From an uncultured Muribaculaceae bacterium (lineage in GTDB: Bacteria > Bacteroidota > Bacteroidia > Bacteroidales > Muribaculaceae), in contig CAJOFM010000021.1 in assembly GCA_905233915.1 (NCBI GenBank), forward strand, positions 1-34,731: DNA of 34,731 nt. The letters are read 5' to 3'. A program made the position numbers and the translations under genes. How positions within the stretch are numbered: position 1 is the stretch's first letter; every line of letters begins with the position of its first letter. Below, piece by piece: positions 1 through 9,400 of this stretch. The notes under the pieces are model-generated. The model was not told the DNA's origin, made no database searches, and saw only the letters and a list, made by a program, of their open reading frames with translations.

Positions 1-851
1 TCGAAGTTCAACTCACCAGTGTACTCCATCCACTCGCCATATACATACTCACCGTCAACCAGAATGCCAACACGGTAGTAAATGGTGCTGGGCTCGGTCG
101 GGATCAGAGTTACGGTGTAGGCGTTGTAGTACAGGTTACCGTCGTTGTAAACGTAGTTCTCCTTAGCGCTGCTGGGAGCATCGGTCTTCTCGGTGGGCTC
201 AACGGGAGGATCAATGGGACCAACCCCGCCACCCTCATAGGTAAAGGTTACCATGGGCAAGAAGGTCTCCAAGAACATCTGAGTTCCACTAAAGCCTTCA
301 TATGAATAGATGGAGCAGTCCTCGGGCACGCCGGTAATTGTACCATAGAAATAGGTAGTGCCAAATGAGCCACCCTCGATAACCATAGCCTCGACGAGGA
401 GGTTGCCGCCTTCATAGGTGAAAGGCTCATCCAGTTGGAAGGTCATGGTTGCGGCACCCATTTCGGGAACAGTGGTGGCAACGGGGGTTGCGCCAACGAC
501 GATGGAGTTAAAGTCATTCTGATCAACCACCTTGAAAGCCAGCTGAATCTTGGCATTCTCAAAGTTAATGAAGTTGGTTGAGCTGATGTAGGGATCCATA
601 CCGTTCTCATAGTAGTACTCGGCAAGCGTGTAGAACTTCACCTCGGTGATTTGAGTACCAACCATGTCGGCAAGCATAGCGGCGGGATAAATCGACTGGG
701 CAACGGTGCCCTCAGTGTCGGCCCAGAATCCGTACATGGGAATGTGGTTTGAATAACCATCATAACCACCATGGTCACAAACGGTCAGCGTGTTGGCCTG
801 AGCGGCAAATGCCATTGCGGCCACTGCAATAAGTGTAAATAATTTCTTCAT
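1..851 (-). CDS. Secreted protein of unknown function, C-terminus cut by window edge
   Basis: The frame is open from an ATG at 851 to the left edge (283 codons, no stop), so the C-terminus is missing. The N-terminus is a clear signal peptide: MKK, then a hydrophobic stretch, then a cleavage-like AQA before Asn20. Residues about 20-215 look like a beta-rich domain with aromatic and Gly-rich strands that I do not recognise. A Pro/Glu/Thr linker lies around residues 217-235. After it, a segment with PTEPSTIYYRV and a following WMEYTGEL pattern resembles the chitobiase C-terminal / Fn3-associated modules common in secreted Bacteroidetes proteins; this is a weak family call. It is probably exported to the periplasm or cell surface. 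Its promoter is at 927-957. It is transcribed divergently from rplM and has no functional link to it that I can see. Confidence 0.8.
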   Translation of the reverse strand, partial: MKKLFTLIAVAAMAFAAQANTLTVCDHGGYDGYSNHIPMYGFWADTEGTVAQSIYPAAMLADMVGTQITEVKFYTLAEYYYENGMDPYISSTNFINFENAKIQLAFKVVDQNDFNSIVVGATPVATTVPEMGAATMTFQLDEPFTYEGGNLLVEAMVIEGGSFGTTYFYGTITGVPEDCSIYSYEGFSGTQMFLETFLPMVTFTYEGGGVGPIDPPVEPTEKTDAPSSAKENYVYNDGNLYYNAYTVTLIPTEPSTIYYRVGILVDGEYVYGEWMEYTGELNF

Positions 852-926
852 GATAAAATTGTAATTTATACGTTAATAAAAAGTGAATTCTCTACTGTCT
901 GAAACAATGAATAATGTATTATGGCA

Positions 927-957
927 CAAAGGTACTCATTATTCATCTTACTTCCAA
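927..957 (-). promoter_or_regulatory. Bacteroidetes-type promoter for the secreted protein gene
   Basis: On the minus strand TTG (957-955) is followed after 20 bp by TACCTTTG (934-927). This matches the known Bacteroidetes primary sigma consensus TTG-N19/20-TAnnTTTG. The predicted 5' UTR is about 70 nt. Confidence 0.8.
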
Positions 958-1185
958 ATATTTTGAATAATAATATTGAATCACACCACCATGCAATTAT
1001 TCTTACCTTCAAATTATGATTGCAGGAGACTTCATAGGGAGAATTGAGCAGGAAAAACATGCCGAAAAACCCGTTTTTTGAGAGATTTGAGACGATTTTA
1101 GCTGTTGTAAATTATTAAATCCTGTTAAATAACGTAAATTTACGCCCGTTTTTGGTGAGAAGATGGGTCTGGGAGTCAAAAAAGT

Positions 1186-1216
1186 TTGGCCATGAAAATC
1201 AAAAGCAGTACCTTTG
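1186..1216 (+). promoter_or_regulatory. Promoter of the rplM-rpsI operon
   Basis: TTG at 1186-1188 and TACCTTTG at 1209-1216 are separated by 20 bp, which fits the Bacteroidetes consensus. The predicted 5' UTR before the GTG start is about 108 nt, long enough for an autoregulatory leader. Confidence 0.85.
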
Positions 1217-1330
1217 CGCGCCGATTATTATCAAAGTAATAGCCCGTTATGGCGATGTCTTGTGGAATTTGGCCGTTCCGCTAGGTGTTGCTTGGGCAAT
1301 TAACTAACTATTAATTAGGAATTTAAAAAA

Positions 1331-1813
1331 GTGGATACTTTAAGTTACAAAACCATTTCGGCAAATGCCGAAACCGTTCAAAAGGAATGGGTGGTAGTTG
1401 ATGCTACCGACCAGATCCTGGGTCGCTTGTGCTCCAAGGTGGCTAAGCTCCTCCGCGGCAAGTACAAGACCAACTACACCCCGCACGTTGACTGTGGTGA
1501 TAACGTTATCATCATCAACGCCGACAAGTGCAAGATGACAGGCAAGAAGTGGACCGAGCACCAGTATGTTCGCTACACCGGCTATCCCGGTGGCCAGCGT
1601 TTCAGCACGCCCGCCCAGCTTCAGGCCAAGAGTGAGAAGAAGAAAGACCTGCGCAAGGGTATGCACCCCCTGTACATGCAAGTCATCAAGGGCATGCTGC
1701 CCAAGAACCGTCTGGGTGCTAAGCTGTTGAAGAACGTTCACGTTTACAACGGTCCCGAGCATCCCCACGAGGCACAGAATCCCAAAGTTATTGACATCAA
1801 CAAACTGAAATAA
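1331..1813 (+). CDS. rplM: 50S ribosomal protein L13
   Basis: Product is a structural protein of the large ribosomal subunit. The 160-aa protein has the L13 core: WVVVDATDQILGRL near residue 20, LLRGKYKTNYTPHVDCGDNV around residues 38-57, then KWTEHQYVRYTGYPGG and the GMLPKNRLG motif near residue 120. It is slightly longer than the roughly 142-aa proteobacterial form, as is usual in Bacteroidetes. The start is GTG at 1331; the N-terminus MDTLSYKTISAN matches what is known of Bacteroidales L13. rpsI follows 5 nt after the stop, the near-universal L13-S9 operon, so the two are co-transcribed and probably translationally coupled. Confidence 0.97.
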   Translation: MDTLSYKTISANAETVQKEWVVVDATDQILGRLCSKVAKLLRGKYKTNYTPHVDCGDNVIIINADKCKMTGKKWTEHQYVRYTGYPGGQRFSTPAQLQAKSEKKKDLRKGMHPLYMQVIKGMLPKNRLGAKLLKNVHVYNGPEHPHEAQNPKVIDINKLK

Positions 1814-1818
1814 GAAGC

Positions 1819-2205
1819 ATGGAACAGATTAATGCAGTAGGTCGCCGTAAAGCCGCTATCGCTCGCGTGTACGTGAAGGAAGGCAATGGCGAAATCACAA
1901 TCAACAAACGCGCGTTGGCAGACTACTTCCCCAACCCCATCCTGCAATACATCGTTAAGCAGCCGCTTAGCACCCTGGATGCAGCCGAGAAGTATGACAT
2001 CAAGGTTAACCTCGTTGGTGGCGGTTACAAGGGACAAGCCGAGGCCCTGCGTCTGGCTATCGCCCGCGCCCTGGTGAAGATCAACCCCGAGGACAAGAGC
2101 GCACTGCGCAAGGAGGGTTTCATGACCCGCGACCCGCGTGCTGTAGAGCGCAAGAAGCCCGGTCAGCCCAAGGCCCGCAAGAGATTCCAGTTCAGCAAGC
2201 GTTAA
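1819..2205 (+). CDS. rpsI: 30S ribosomal protein S9
   Basis: Product is a small-subunit protein whose basic C-terminal tail reaches the P-site tRNA. The 128-aa protein begins MEQINAVGRRKAAIARVYVK, contains the S9 GGGYKGQAEALRLAIARAL region (about residues 66-84), and ends in the typical DPRAVERKKPGQPKARKRF...FSKR tail with terminal Lys-Arg. It starts 5 nt downstream of rplM in the same operon. The length is normal for the family and no anomaly is visible. Confidence 0.97.
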   Translation: MEQINAVGRRKAAIARVYVKEGNGEITINKRALADYFPNPILQYIVKQPLSTLDAAEKYDIKVNLVGGGYKGQAEALRLAIARALVKINPEDKSALRKEGFMTRDPRAVERKKPGQPKARKRFQFSKR

Positions 2206-2223
2206 TCGCCGCATGACGACGGT

Positions 2224-2239
2224 CCACGGCTTGCCGTGG
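2224..2239 (+). terminator. Short hairpin after rpsI
   Basis: CCACGGC and GCCGTGG are perfectly complementary around a very tight loop. No U-tract follows, so it may be an mRNA 3' end structure or the first element of the rpsB leader rather than an intrinsic terminator. Confidence 0.45.
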
Positions 2240-2262
2240 CCGATGCTTGCTCTACATTATAT

Positions 2263-2361
2263 AATAAGTACCGCCCCACGGGTTGGAGCAATCTTATTGA
2301 AGAGTTTAGTATCCAAATCGCATAGACTCACACTGGGAACTGCGGTGGCTACTATGCGATT
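2263..2361 (+). promoter_or_regulatory. Structured leader upstream of rpsB (candidate S2 autoregulatory RNA)
   Basis: Two stem-loops lie in the 199-nt gap before rpsB. The first pairs AATAAG (2263-2268) with CTTATT (2293-2298) around a C/G-rich interior. The second is a perfect 10-bp stem, AATCGCATAG (2316-2325) with CTATGCGATT (2352-2361), closing a 26-nt loop that can form an inner CAC/GTG helix. No strong TAnnTTTG promoter was found in the gap, so transcription may read through from rplM-rpsI. S2 autoregulation through its leader is known in Gammaproteobacteria; applying it here is inference. Confidence 0.5.
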
Positions 2362-2404
2362 GATTTAGTCGAACGTAAACAATTTTCAAAAAAACAAAAA
2401 AACA

Positions 2405-3235
2405 ATGCAGACACCTAATTTCGACCAACTGCTGGAGGCTACTTGCCACTTTGGTCACCTGAAACGCAAATGGAACCCCGCTATGGCGCCCTACATCTTC
2501 ATGGAGCGTAACGGTATCCACATCATCGACTTATACAAGACCAGCGCCAAGCTGGAAGAGGCAGCAAACGCCCTGAAGAACATTGCCAAGAGTGGCAAGC
2601 GCGTTCTGTTTGTTGCCACCAAGAAGCAGGCCAAGGACGTGACCCGCGAGCGTGCCATGAGCGTTGATATGCCCTACGTTATCGAGCGTTGGCCCGGCGG
2701 TATGCTGACCAACTTCACCACCATCCGCAAGGCTGTGAAGAAGATGGACACCATCGACAAGATGGAGACCGACGGAACCATGTCGAACATGTCAAAGCGC
2801 GAGAAGCTGCAGCTGAGCCGCCAGCGCGCTAAGTTGGAGAAGAACCTGGGTTCCATCAAGAACCTGAACCGTCTTCCCAGCGCACTGTTCGTGGTTGACG
2901 TGCTCAAGGAGCACATCGCCGTTGCCGAGGCTAACCGCCTGGGTATCCCCGTGTTCGGTATCGTGGACACCAACAGCGACCCCAGCAATGTTGACTTTGT
3001 GATCCCCGCCAACGACGACGCCAGCAAGTCAATCGACATCATCCTGGCCACCGTTTGCGAGGCTATCAAGGAAGGTCTGGAAGAGCGCAAGGTTGAGCAG
3101 ATCGACAACAAGGACGCCGAGGGTGACGCCGAGGAGGTAAAGGACGCTCCCAAGCCCCGTCGCCAGCGCGTTCGCCGTGCCGCTCCCGCCGAGGAAGCTC
3201 CCGCAGCCGAAGAGGCACCCAAAACCGAGGAATAA
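2405..3235 (+). CDS. rpsB: 30S ribosomal protein S2
   Basis: Product is a small-subunit protein bound late in assembly. The 276-aa sequence shows the S2 signatures: an N-terminal LLEATCHFGHLKRKWNP and YIFMERNGIHIIDL region (residues about 10-45), RWPGGMLTNFTTI near residue 97, and LPSALFVVDVLKEHIAVAEA followed by GIPVFGIVDTNSDPSNVDFVIPANDDA around residues 158-205. It exceeds the E. coli length by about 35 residues because of a C-terminal tail rich in Glu, Ala and Pro with a basic PKPRRQRVRRAAP insert, a common feature in Bacteroidetes. tsf begins 41 nt downstream with no terminator between, the conserved rpsB-tsf pairing. Confidence 0.97.
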   Translation: MQTPNFDQLLEATCHFGHLKRKWNPAMAPYIFMERNGIHIIDLYKTSAKLEEAANALKNIAKSGKRVLFVATKKQAKDVTRERAMSVDMPYVIERWPGGMLTNFTTIRKAVKKMDTIDKMETDGTMSNMSKREKLQLSRQRAKLEKNLGSIKNLNRLPSALFVVDVLKEHIAVAEANRLGIPVFGIVDTNSDPSNVDFVIPANDDASKSIDIILATVCEAIKEGLEERKVEQIDNKDAEGDAEEVKDAPKPRRQRVRRAAPAEEAPAAEEAPKTEE

Positions 3236-3276
3236 TTCCCAACAATAACAACTAATTAGTTAATTAAAACTGAATT

Positions 3277-4272
3277 ATGGCTGTAACCATCAATGACATC
3301 AAGAAACTGCGCGACATGACCGGCGCAGGCTTGAGCGACTGCAAGAAGGCGCTCATCGAGAGCGACAACGACATCACCAAGGCCATGGAGCTGATCCGCA
3401 AGCGTGGTCAGGCCATCGCCGCCAAGCGTGAAGACCGTCAGGCAGCTCAGGGCATCGCCATCGGCAAGACCGACGGCAAGTTCGCTGCTATCATCGCCCT
3501 CAAGTGTGAGACCGACTTCGTTGCCAAGAACGAGAAGTTTGTCAACCTCGCCAAGGCTATTCTGGACCTCGCTATGGCCCAGAAGCCCGCTAACCTCGAC
3601 GAGCTCAACGCCCTCGACATGGACGGCAAGCCCGTGAGCGAGCAGATCACCGCCCTGAGCGGTATCACCGGTGAGAAGATGGAGTTGGGTACCTATGAGT
3701 GCCTGGACGCCCCCACGACCGTTGTTTACAACCACTTCAACGGTATGCTGGCAGCTGCTGTTGCCTTCAACCAGGAGAACGTGGCTGAGGACGTAGCCAA
3801 GGCTATCGCCATGCAGGTTGCCTCGATGAACCCCATGAAGGCCACCCGCGAGCAGATTCCTCAGGAGGTTATCGACGAGGAGCTGCGCATGGCTGTTGAC
3901 AAGACCCGTGCCGAGCAGGTAAGCAAGGCTGTTGAGAACGCCCTGAAGAAGGCCGGTTTCAACCCCTACTACTGCGCTACCGAGGAGCACCGCGACGAGG
4001 CCATCCGCAAGGGTTACATGACCGAGGAGCAGGTTGCCGAGGCACTGAAGCTCATGGACGAGACCGCCAAGCAGAAGGAGGCCAACATGCCCGAGCAGAT
4101 GATTCAGAACATCGCTCAGGGTCGCCTCAACAAGTTCTATCAGGAGAACGTCCTGATGGAGCAGGTTTACGAGGCCGGCGAGAACAAGGAGACTGTTGCA
4201 CAGTTCCTCGCTGCCGCCGACAAGGACCTCAAGGCCATCGACCTGAAGCGTGTCAACCTCAACGTTGACTAA
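3277..4272 (+). CDS. tsf: Elongation factor Ts
   Basis: Product is the guanine nucleotide exchange factor that recycles EF-Tu-GDP. The 331-aa protein has the N-terminal UBA-like module (INDIKKLRDMTGAGLSDCKKAL) and the second EF-Ts signature near residue 75 (ALKCETDFVAKNEKF), followed by two core dimerisation subdomains. It is longer than the 283-aa E. coli protein, as usual for Bacteroidales. It is co-transcribed with rpsB; a strong hairpin at 4302-4331 ends the unit. Confidence 0.97.
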   Translation: MAVTINDIKKLRDMTGAGLSDCKKALIESDNDITKAMELIRKRGQAIAAKREDRQAAQGIAIGKTDGKFAAIIALKCETDFVAKNEKFVNLAKAILDLAMAQKPANLDELNALDMDGKPVSEQITALSGITGEKMELGTYECLDAPTTVVYNHFNGMLAAAVAFNQENVAEDVAKAIAMQVASMNPMKATREQIPQEVIDEELRMAVDKTRAEQVSKAVENALKKAGFNPYYCATEEHRDEAIRKGYMTEEQVAEALKLMDETAKQKEANMPEQMIQNIAQGRLNKFYQENVLMEQVYEAGENKETVAQFLAAADKDLKAIDLKRVNLNVD

Positions 4273-4290
4273 TATCTCAAAACTGAGATA
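4273..4290 (+). terminator. Small hairpin at the tsf stop codon
   Basis: TATCTCA (4273-4279) pairs with TGAGATA (4284-4290) around AAAC. It sits just before the main terminator hairpin. Confidence 0.4.
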
Positions 4291-4301
4291 GACAACATCG
4301 T

Positions 4302-4338
4302 GAGTGCCAGCGGATTTATCTGCTGGCACTCGCTTTAT
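4302..4338 (+). terminator. Terminator of the rpsB-tsf operon
   Basis: GAGTGCCAGC (4302-4311) and GCTGGCACTC (4322-4331) form a perfect 10-bp stem with a 10-nt loop, followed by the T-rich GCTTTATT. Confidence 0.75.
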
Positions 4339-4391
4339 TACCCGACAGGACACCCCAACCGAGAAAAAGTCATTTTTTCGTTGTGATTGCA

Positions 4392-4421
4392 TTGTCAGTT
4401 GAGGAAAATGTTGTAACTTTG
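4392..4421 (+). promoter_or_regulatory. Promoter of rplY
   Basis: TTG at 4392-4394 and TAACTTTG at 4414-4421 are separated by 19 bp, a full consensus match. The predicted leader is about 90 nt. Confidence 0.85.
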
Positions 4422-4517
4422 CCGCGCTTTTTTGAAGTTTTCCCGTGTGATGGGAAATTAAAGGAAGCGTTATTACATAACAATCACTTTAATTTTGAGT
4501 AACACAACCAATTTAAA

Positions 4518-5216
4518 ATGAAGACTTATCAATTGAACGCAGAGGCTCGTACTGACCTCGGCAAGAAGGCCGCTAAGGCCCTCCGCAAGGAGAACAAGAT
4601 CCCCGTTGTCCTCAACGGTGGCAAGCTCGTCGATCTCGACAAGGACGGTAACTACAGCGGCAAGCTGCTCGCTGGTGAGAAGGTCGTGCCCGTAGGCCGT
4701 GACGGCAAGGGTATCATCACCACCGACCTGGTAGTGAACTTCGCCGACGTGCGCAAGCTCATCTACAGCACCGACGTGTGTGTTATTGACCTGACCTATG
4801 ATGGCCTGACCCGCAAGGCTATCCTGAAGGACCTGCAGTTCCACCCCGTTAGCGACGCCGTTCTCCACATTGACCTCATGGAGGTTACCGAGGACAAGCC
4901 CGTCGTTGTAGAAATCCCCGTGCACCTCGAGGGTCACGCTGTGGGTGTTAAGGCTGGTGGTAAGCTCTACCTGAGCATGAAGAAGGTGAAGGTGAAAGGT
5001 CTGTACAAGGACATTCCCGAGACCATCCTGCTCAACGTGGACGCTCTGGAGATTGGCAAGACCATCAAGGTTCGCGACTGCCAATTCGACAACTACGAGC
5101 TGGTTAACGCCAAGGATCTGGTGATCGCTGGTGTACGCGCCACCCGCAACTCGGCTGCTGCTGCAGCTACCGAGGAAGGTGAGGGCGAAGGCGAAGGCGA
5201 GGCCGCTGCCGAGTAA
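4518..5216 (+). CDS. rplY: 50S ribosomal protein L25 (Ctc/TL5 type)
   Basis: Product is the 5S rRNA-binding large-subunit protein of the longer Ctc form. Of the 232 residues, 1-95 are the L25 domain ([35 protein letters not shown], with the L25 start and the KIPVVL strand), and 96-200 are the Ctc beta domain ([23 protein letters not shown] and [15 protein letters not shown]). The tail is a Glu-Gly repeat (EGEGEGEGE) ending AAAE. It has its own promoter at 4392-4421. pth follows 53 nt downstream, a common rplY-pth synteny. Confidence 0.95.
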   Translation: MKTYQLNAEARTDLGKKAAKALRKENKIPVVLNGGKLVDLDKDGNYSGKLLAGEKVVPVGRDGKGIITTDLVVNFADVRKLIYSTDVCVIDLTYDGLTRKAILKDLQFHPVSDAVLHIDLMEVTEDKPVVVEIPVHLEGHAVGVKAGGKLYLSMKKVKVKGLYKDIPETILLNVDALEIGKTIKVRDCQFDNYELVNAKDLVIAGVRATRNSAAAAATEEGEGEGEGEAAAE

Positions 5217-5269
5217 TCAAGCATGTTGTGGTGACTATCATCACCGTTCAACAACACTTACAACAACCT

Positions 5270-5833
5270 ATGAAGTATCTCATTGTTGGCTTGGGAAACA
5301 TTGGTGCAGAGTACCAGGGTACCCGCCACAACATAGGATTTACAATATTGGATGCTCTCGCCGAGGCATCCAATATTGTTTTCTCGACCCAGCGTTACGG
5401 GGCCGTGGCCGAGATGCGTGTCAAGAACCAGCAGCTCCTGCTGTTGAAACCGTCCACCTACATGAACCTGAGCGGCGATGCGGTGCGGTACTGGTTGATT
5501 AAAGAGAACATCGACCTGGACCACCTGCTGGTGATTGTGGATGACATCGCGCTGCCGTTTGGACAAATCCGCATCCGTCCCAAGGGTGCCGATGGAGGCC
5601 ACAACGGCCTGAAGAGCATCTCCGACATGCTGCAGAGCCAGCGATGGGCACGTCTGCGCTTTGGCGTAGGCAACGATTTCCCGCCGGGCGCACAGGTGGA
5701 TTATGTGTTGGGCTACCCCACCCCCGAGGAGCTCGCTATCCTGCCCGAGCGCGCCAAACTGGCCACCGATGCTATCAAGGCGTTCTGCCTGTCGGGAGTG
5801 ACGTTCGCAATGAATAATTACAATAACAAGTAA
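5270..5833 (+). CDS. pth: Peptidyl-tRNA hydrolase
   Basis: Product releases tRNA from peptidyl-tRNAs that drop off the ribosome. I chose ATG 5270 (187 aa), because [24 protein letters not shown] is the family N-terminus; an in-frame GTG at 5228 would add 14 non-homologous residues. Conserved residues are visible: Asn in GLGN, catalytic His in TRHNIGF (about residue 20), [10 protein letters not shown] near residue 65, and the [27 protein letters not shown] region with Asp and Asn around residues 93-115. It likely shares the rplY transcript. A 12-bp hairpin at 5832-5856 follows immediately. Confidence 0.96.
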   Translation: MKYLIVGLGNIGAEYQGTRHNIGFTILDALAEASNIVFSTQRYGAVAEMRVKNQQLLLLKPSTYMNLSGDAVRYWLIKENIDLDHLLVIVDDIALPFGQIRIRPKGADGGHNGLKSISDMLQSQRWARLRFGVGNDFPPGAQVDYVLGYPTPEELAILPERAKLATDAIKAFCLSGVTFAMNNYNNK

Positions 5834-5856
5834 ATCAATCGGTAACCGATTGATTT
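5832..5856 (+). terminator. Hairpin overlapping the pth stop codon
   Basis: AAATCAATCGGT (5832-5843) and ACCGATTGATTT (5845-5856) are perfectly complementary. There is no long U-tract; a heptad array starts 3 nt later. Confidence 0.55.
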
Positions 5857-5858
5857 AC

Positions 5859-5886
5859 AGTTTAGAGGTTAGTGGTTAGAGGTTAA
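5859..5886. repeat. 7-nt-periodic array A (TTAR heptads)
   Basis: Four consecutive heptads, AGTTTAG AGGTTAG TGGTTAG AGGTTAA, lie directly after the pth hairpin and 28 nt before the S4 gene. They share phase and the TTAR core with arrays at 9462, 20097, 25332 and 29993. Confidence 0.75.
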
Positions 5887-5914
5887 TGTTTTTTACCATC
5901 AACTGACTACGGGT

Positions 5915-6424
5915 ATGAAGGAAGTGAGGATTGACAAGTGGCTGTGGGCCACACGCGTGTTCAAGACGCGCACCATCGCAACTACGGCTTGCAAACTGGG
6001 CCGCGTGACTATCGGCGGAATGCCCGTTAAGCCGTCTCACGGCATCAAGGTGGGCGACCGCATCGACGTGCGCAAACCTCCCGTGACCTATACGTTTGAG
6101 GTCATTGCCCTGCTCAACAACCGTGTTGGCGCCAAGCTGGTGCCCCAGTATCTGAAAAACAACACGAGCCCCGACCAGCTGCGCCTGCTGGAGATGGTAA
6201 AAATCGACGGTTTTGTCAACCGCCAGCGCGGCATGGGACGTCCTACCAAAAAGGAAGGACGCGAGCTGCAGGATTTCACCGACGAAGCTTTCTTCGCCTT
6301 TGACGACCCCACACCCATAGACGATTCGTTTGACTGGGAAGAGGAAGAGAATCCCCTATGGACCGAGGAGGACGAGGCACGCCTCAACGAGGACATCGCC
6401 CGCCGCCAGAAGCAGAAAGACTAA
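5915..6424 (+). CDS. S4-domain RNA-binding protein (Hsp15/HslR-like)
   Basis: The 169-aa protein opens with an S4 RNA-binding domain (MKEVRIDKWLWATRVFKTRT, then ACKLGRVTIGGMPVKPSHGIKVGDRIDV; residues about 1-55), the pattern of the HslR/Hsp15 family. In E. coli Hsp15 binds 50S subunits that carry a stalled nascent chain. A basic GRPTKKEGREL patch (about residues 109-119) and a very acidic C-terminus (DWEEEENPLWTEEDEARLNED) follow and make it longer than E. coli Hsp15. It lies after rplY-pth, so a ribosome-rescue role fits. Its stop codon is 2 bp from the stop of the convergent nuclease gene. The exact role is inferred from the family. Confidence 0.85.
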   Translation: MKEVRIDKWLWATRVFKTRTIATTACKLGRVTIGGMPVKPSHGIKVGDRIDVRKPPVTYTFEVIALLNNRVGAKLVPQYLKNNTSPDQLRLLEMVKIDGFVNRQRGMGRPTKKEGRELQDFTDEAFFAFDDPTPIDDSFDWEEEENPLWTEEDEARLNEDIARRQKQKD

Positions 6425-6426
6425 CC

Positions 6427-9400
6427 TTAGCTGTATCGCTTGGGGGTGCGGCGGCAGAAGTCGATGAAACGGCAGTAATTACACGAGGGGCTACCGTCGG
6501 GGGCCTGCTTGAAGTCCTGCTCATAGAGAGCCTTGACAGTCTCCCCCATGCGGGAAATGAACCCCTTGGCAATCTCATCATCCATCGAGAACACATATTG
6601 TCCTGCATTCTTGAGTGTCACACCGCTCGTTTCCATGGATGACAGTTTATAGATGACTGGCATCACCTTTTCCACATCATCAAATTCCTGCAGATAGGCA
6701 TAGCAGTAGAGGAAGAGCTGCAGAATGGCCTTGCAGTGTCCTTTAGACGTACTCACAGGAGCAAATAGCTGATCCAATCCGGTGAACTCCGTCGGGTCGC
6801 TGCCTGTCTTGTAGTCCACTATGCGTACAGTACCATCGGCAAGACGGTCGATGCGGTCGGGCTTATATGTGAAATTGAAGGCCGCTTCACCAATCGGCAT
6901 GGAGAGCAACGAATGGGTTTCCTCACACTCCAGGACGGTGAATGCGCCCCCTGTTGAGGCAATCAGCTGCTTGTCATAGTCAAGGACGAACTCAACATAA
7001 CTCTTGATGGTGTCGATGAGCATATAAGCCTCGCCCTTGAGTGGCTTGTCATCGGTAGGCAACTCGGCCTCCGGTACATGCAGATAGGTGAGCTTAATAT
7101 TGTCCACCACCACGTTGTCAAGCCTGTTCTTGCGGTACCAGTCAAGGTATTGCTCATCCACCACACGCCCCTTGGCACGCAGCTGCTCGCAGTCATAGCA
7201 GTCGTTCAGCGTGTCGTGGACAATGGTGCCAAAGGTGCTGTAATCCATGAAATCGCTCACATCATTATCATCGCTCAAGCCCTGGATATAGTGCAGATAG
7301 AACAGCAACGGACAACCGATGAACTTATTGATGGCGCTGGCCGAGAGATACTTGCCGCCTGCCGATTGCGGGTCACGGGTGTAGCGGTCACGCAACGCGT
7401 CGGCGGAATTGTTGGGCACCTGGATGGAAATGGGAGACGACGTCTGCACAATGGGATTCATCTCCACACGCTTCAACTCCTTGCCATAAATCTTTTCAAG
7501 CTGGGTGATGTAGCGTGACGGTTCACTCGAGCCAATGGCCTGTATGCTGGAATCATAGACGAGCGACACATGGCTGGCACGATTGAGCAGACGGTAGAAA
7601 TTGAAGGCCATAATCGCCTCCTGCTGCTCGATGGTGGACATACCATGAGCGCGACGTATATAATTGGGAATGAACGAGTTGATACCACGTCGGCGCGGGA
7701 AAACGCGCTCGTTCATCGACAAGATAACAACATTCTTGAAATCAAGGTTGCGCGTCTCGAGCAGCCCCATAATCTGCAGACCCTGCAAGGGCTCTCCGGT
7801 GAACGGCACGATGGCCGAGGCAGTGAGCCTGTCGATTAGGTAAAAGACAGAACTGTGCTGCAACGTCCTGCCACATTGGGCAAGAGACTGCTTGAGCTGG
7901 TTGAGCACGTCGATATACATGACCAGGAAGGCCTGTTGCAAGGGCAGTTCCACGTCACGGGCTTCACCACCAGCTTCATCGTTACCAGCCTCGTCGGCTG
8001 GCTGCATTCTGCCCATCAGCAAATCGCAGAACGCCAGCAGATGATCCAAATACTCAGCCTGTTTATGATGGTCATCACCCGATTGCTCACTATCCATTGC
8101 CGACGCAAATAAGTCACAGAAACTCAGTGCTTTAAACTCATCAGCAGGAATCCTGAAACGGTTGGTGCGTGCCAACTGAGCACTCAGGTCCAGAGCCTCG
8201 TGCGTGAAGTGGGTCTTGATGAGCGGATGGGACAAGATATCGTACACATCCTCGCGGTAATAAGCCCACTGGCCGGCCTCCTTACTGGCACGGGTGTGCA
8301 TGCGAGCCACGATGTGCATGAGCGAGACGATGCCTGAGCTGCGCAAGGGATATCCCAAGGTGACATTCAGGCGCTCCACCCCGTGAACCGAGTGCAACAA
8401 GGGCACGAGAAGATTCTCATCGGGCAGCACGATGGCGGTGTCAATGCCGATACCAGCACCCTGTTGATGCATGAGTTCCACCTCGTTGAAAGCTTGTTTT
8501 GCCTGCCCAACGGCAGATGGCACAGCCACCACTCGCAGGGTCTGTTCCATGGTTTCCAGCGGGGCAATCGGCATCGCCCCAAAACGCTTGCAGTAGCCAT
8601 CGATGAGCAAGGCTCCCGGGTCATGCGGCGCCTTGTCAAGCATCGCACCCACACCCGCATTATCCCACCAGAAGTCAGCCTTGTCGTCGCTCTTGAAACG
8701 TTCAAAAAGCTTAACCTCGGCAGCCGAGAGGACACCAAAGCCGACCATGACTAATCGCTTGTAACGCAGCGGTTTCAAGGCCCCTTCGGCAGCCAACCGC
8801 AATTGGCGGCCAGAAGAGATGACACCACGCCTGTCTAGTTCCTCATTGTAGTAACGATAGATAGCAGCAAGGGCATTCCACAAACTCATGAATTCAAGTT
8901 TCACCTGGGCATCGCCAGCTGTTGCATCGTCCTGTGACCGTTCATGGCGCCGCTGCCACAGGTCGGCCTCGGCACTGGTGTCAAAGAATGCCGAAAACAG
9001 GTTTTCACCAAAGATTTTCTTTACCTGCTCCTGCACCTCGGGCGAGAGATAATTGCTGGTCAAGCCATGCAAGTCGCTCAGGTTCTGGTAAATCTCATCA
9101 GGATTAGCCAGCGACTTGTCGATGTCGTTAAAGTCGCCGATAATCAAGTGTGCCCAATAGATGAACTGGTCGAACTCCTGGGCGGCGTCACCCATCGCCC
9201 TGCAATAGGCGTCATACAGGGCAAACATCATTTCGATGTCGGTAGCGGTGACCGTGGCCGTCAATTCGGTAATCAGGTCGTTGATGGACATCACGCTAGG
9301 GAGCAGCCGCGGCTTGGGATTGCCGGCTACCAGTTGTTCTTGCAGATAACGGGTGAAAAATTGGCCGCTACGACGGTTGGGGAATACAAAACAGTAATCC

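Larger units (their letters stand above)
852..1330. other. Divergent intergenic region between the secreted protein and rplM
   Basis: This gene-free 479-nt stretch holds two divergent promoters (927-957 minus, 1186-1216 plus) and a perfect 12-bp palindrome CGTAAATTTACG at 1133-1144, which could be an operator. The rplM leader (about 1223-1330) may fold, for example AATTA/TAATT around 1300-1318, but I see no recognisable riboswitch. No tRNA or small gene is supported. Confidence 0.6.

Noticed and set aside
866..1060. Small minus-strand gene upstream of the secreted protein
   Set aside because: It covers the promoter at 927-957, has no homology I recognise, and is AT-rich noncoding in character.
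3256..4392. 378-codon minus-strand frame
   Set aside because: It is antisense to tsf and its terminator; the composition is a Leu/Val/Gly-rich mirror of the real gene.
5228..5269. N-terminal extension of pth from a GTG
   Set aside because: The family N-terminus [10 protein letters not shown] begins at 5270; the extra residues are low complexity.
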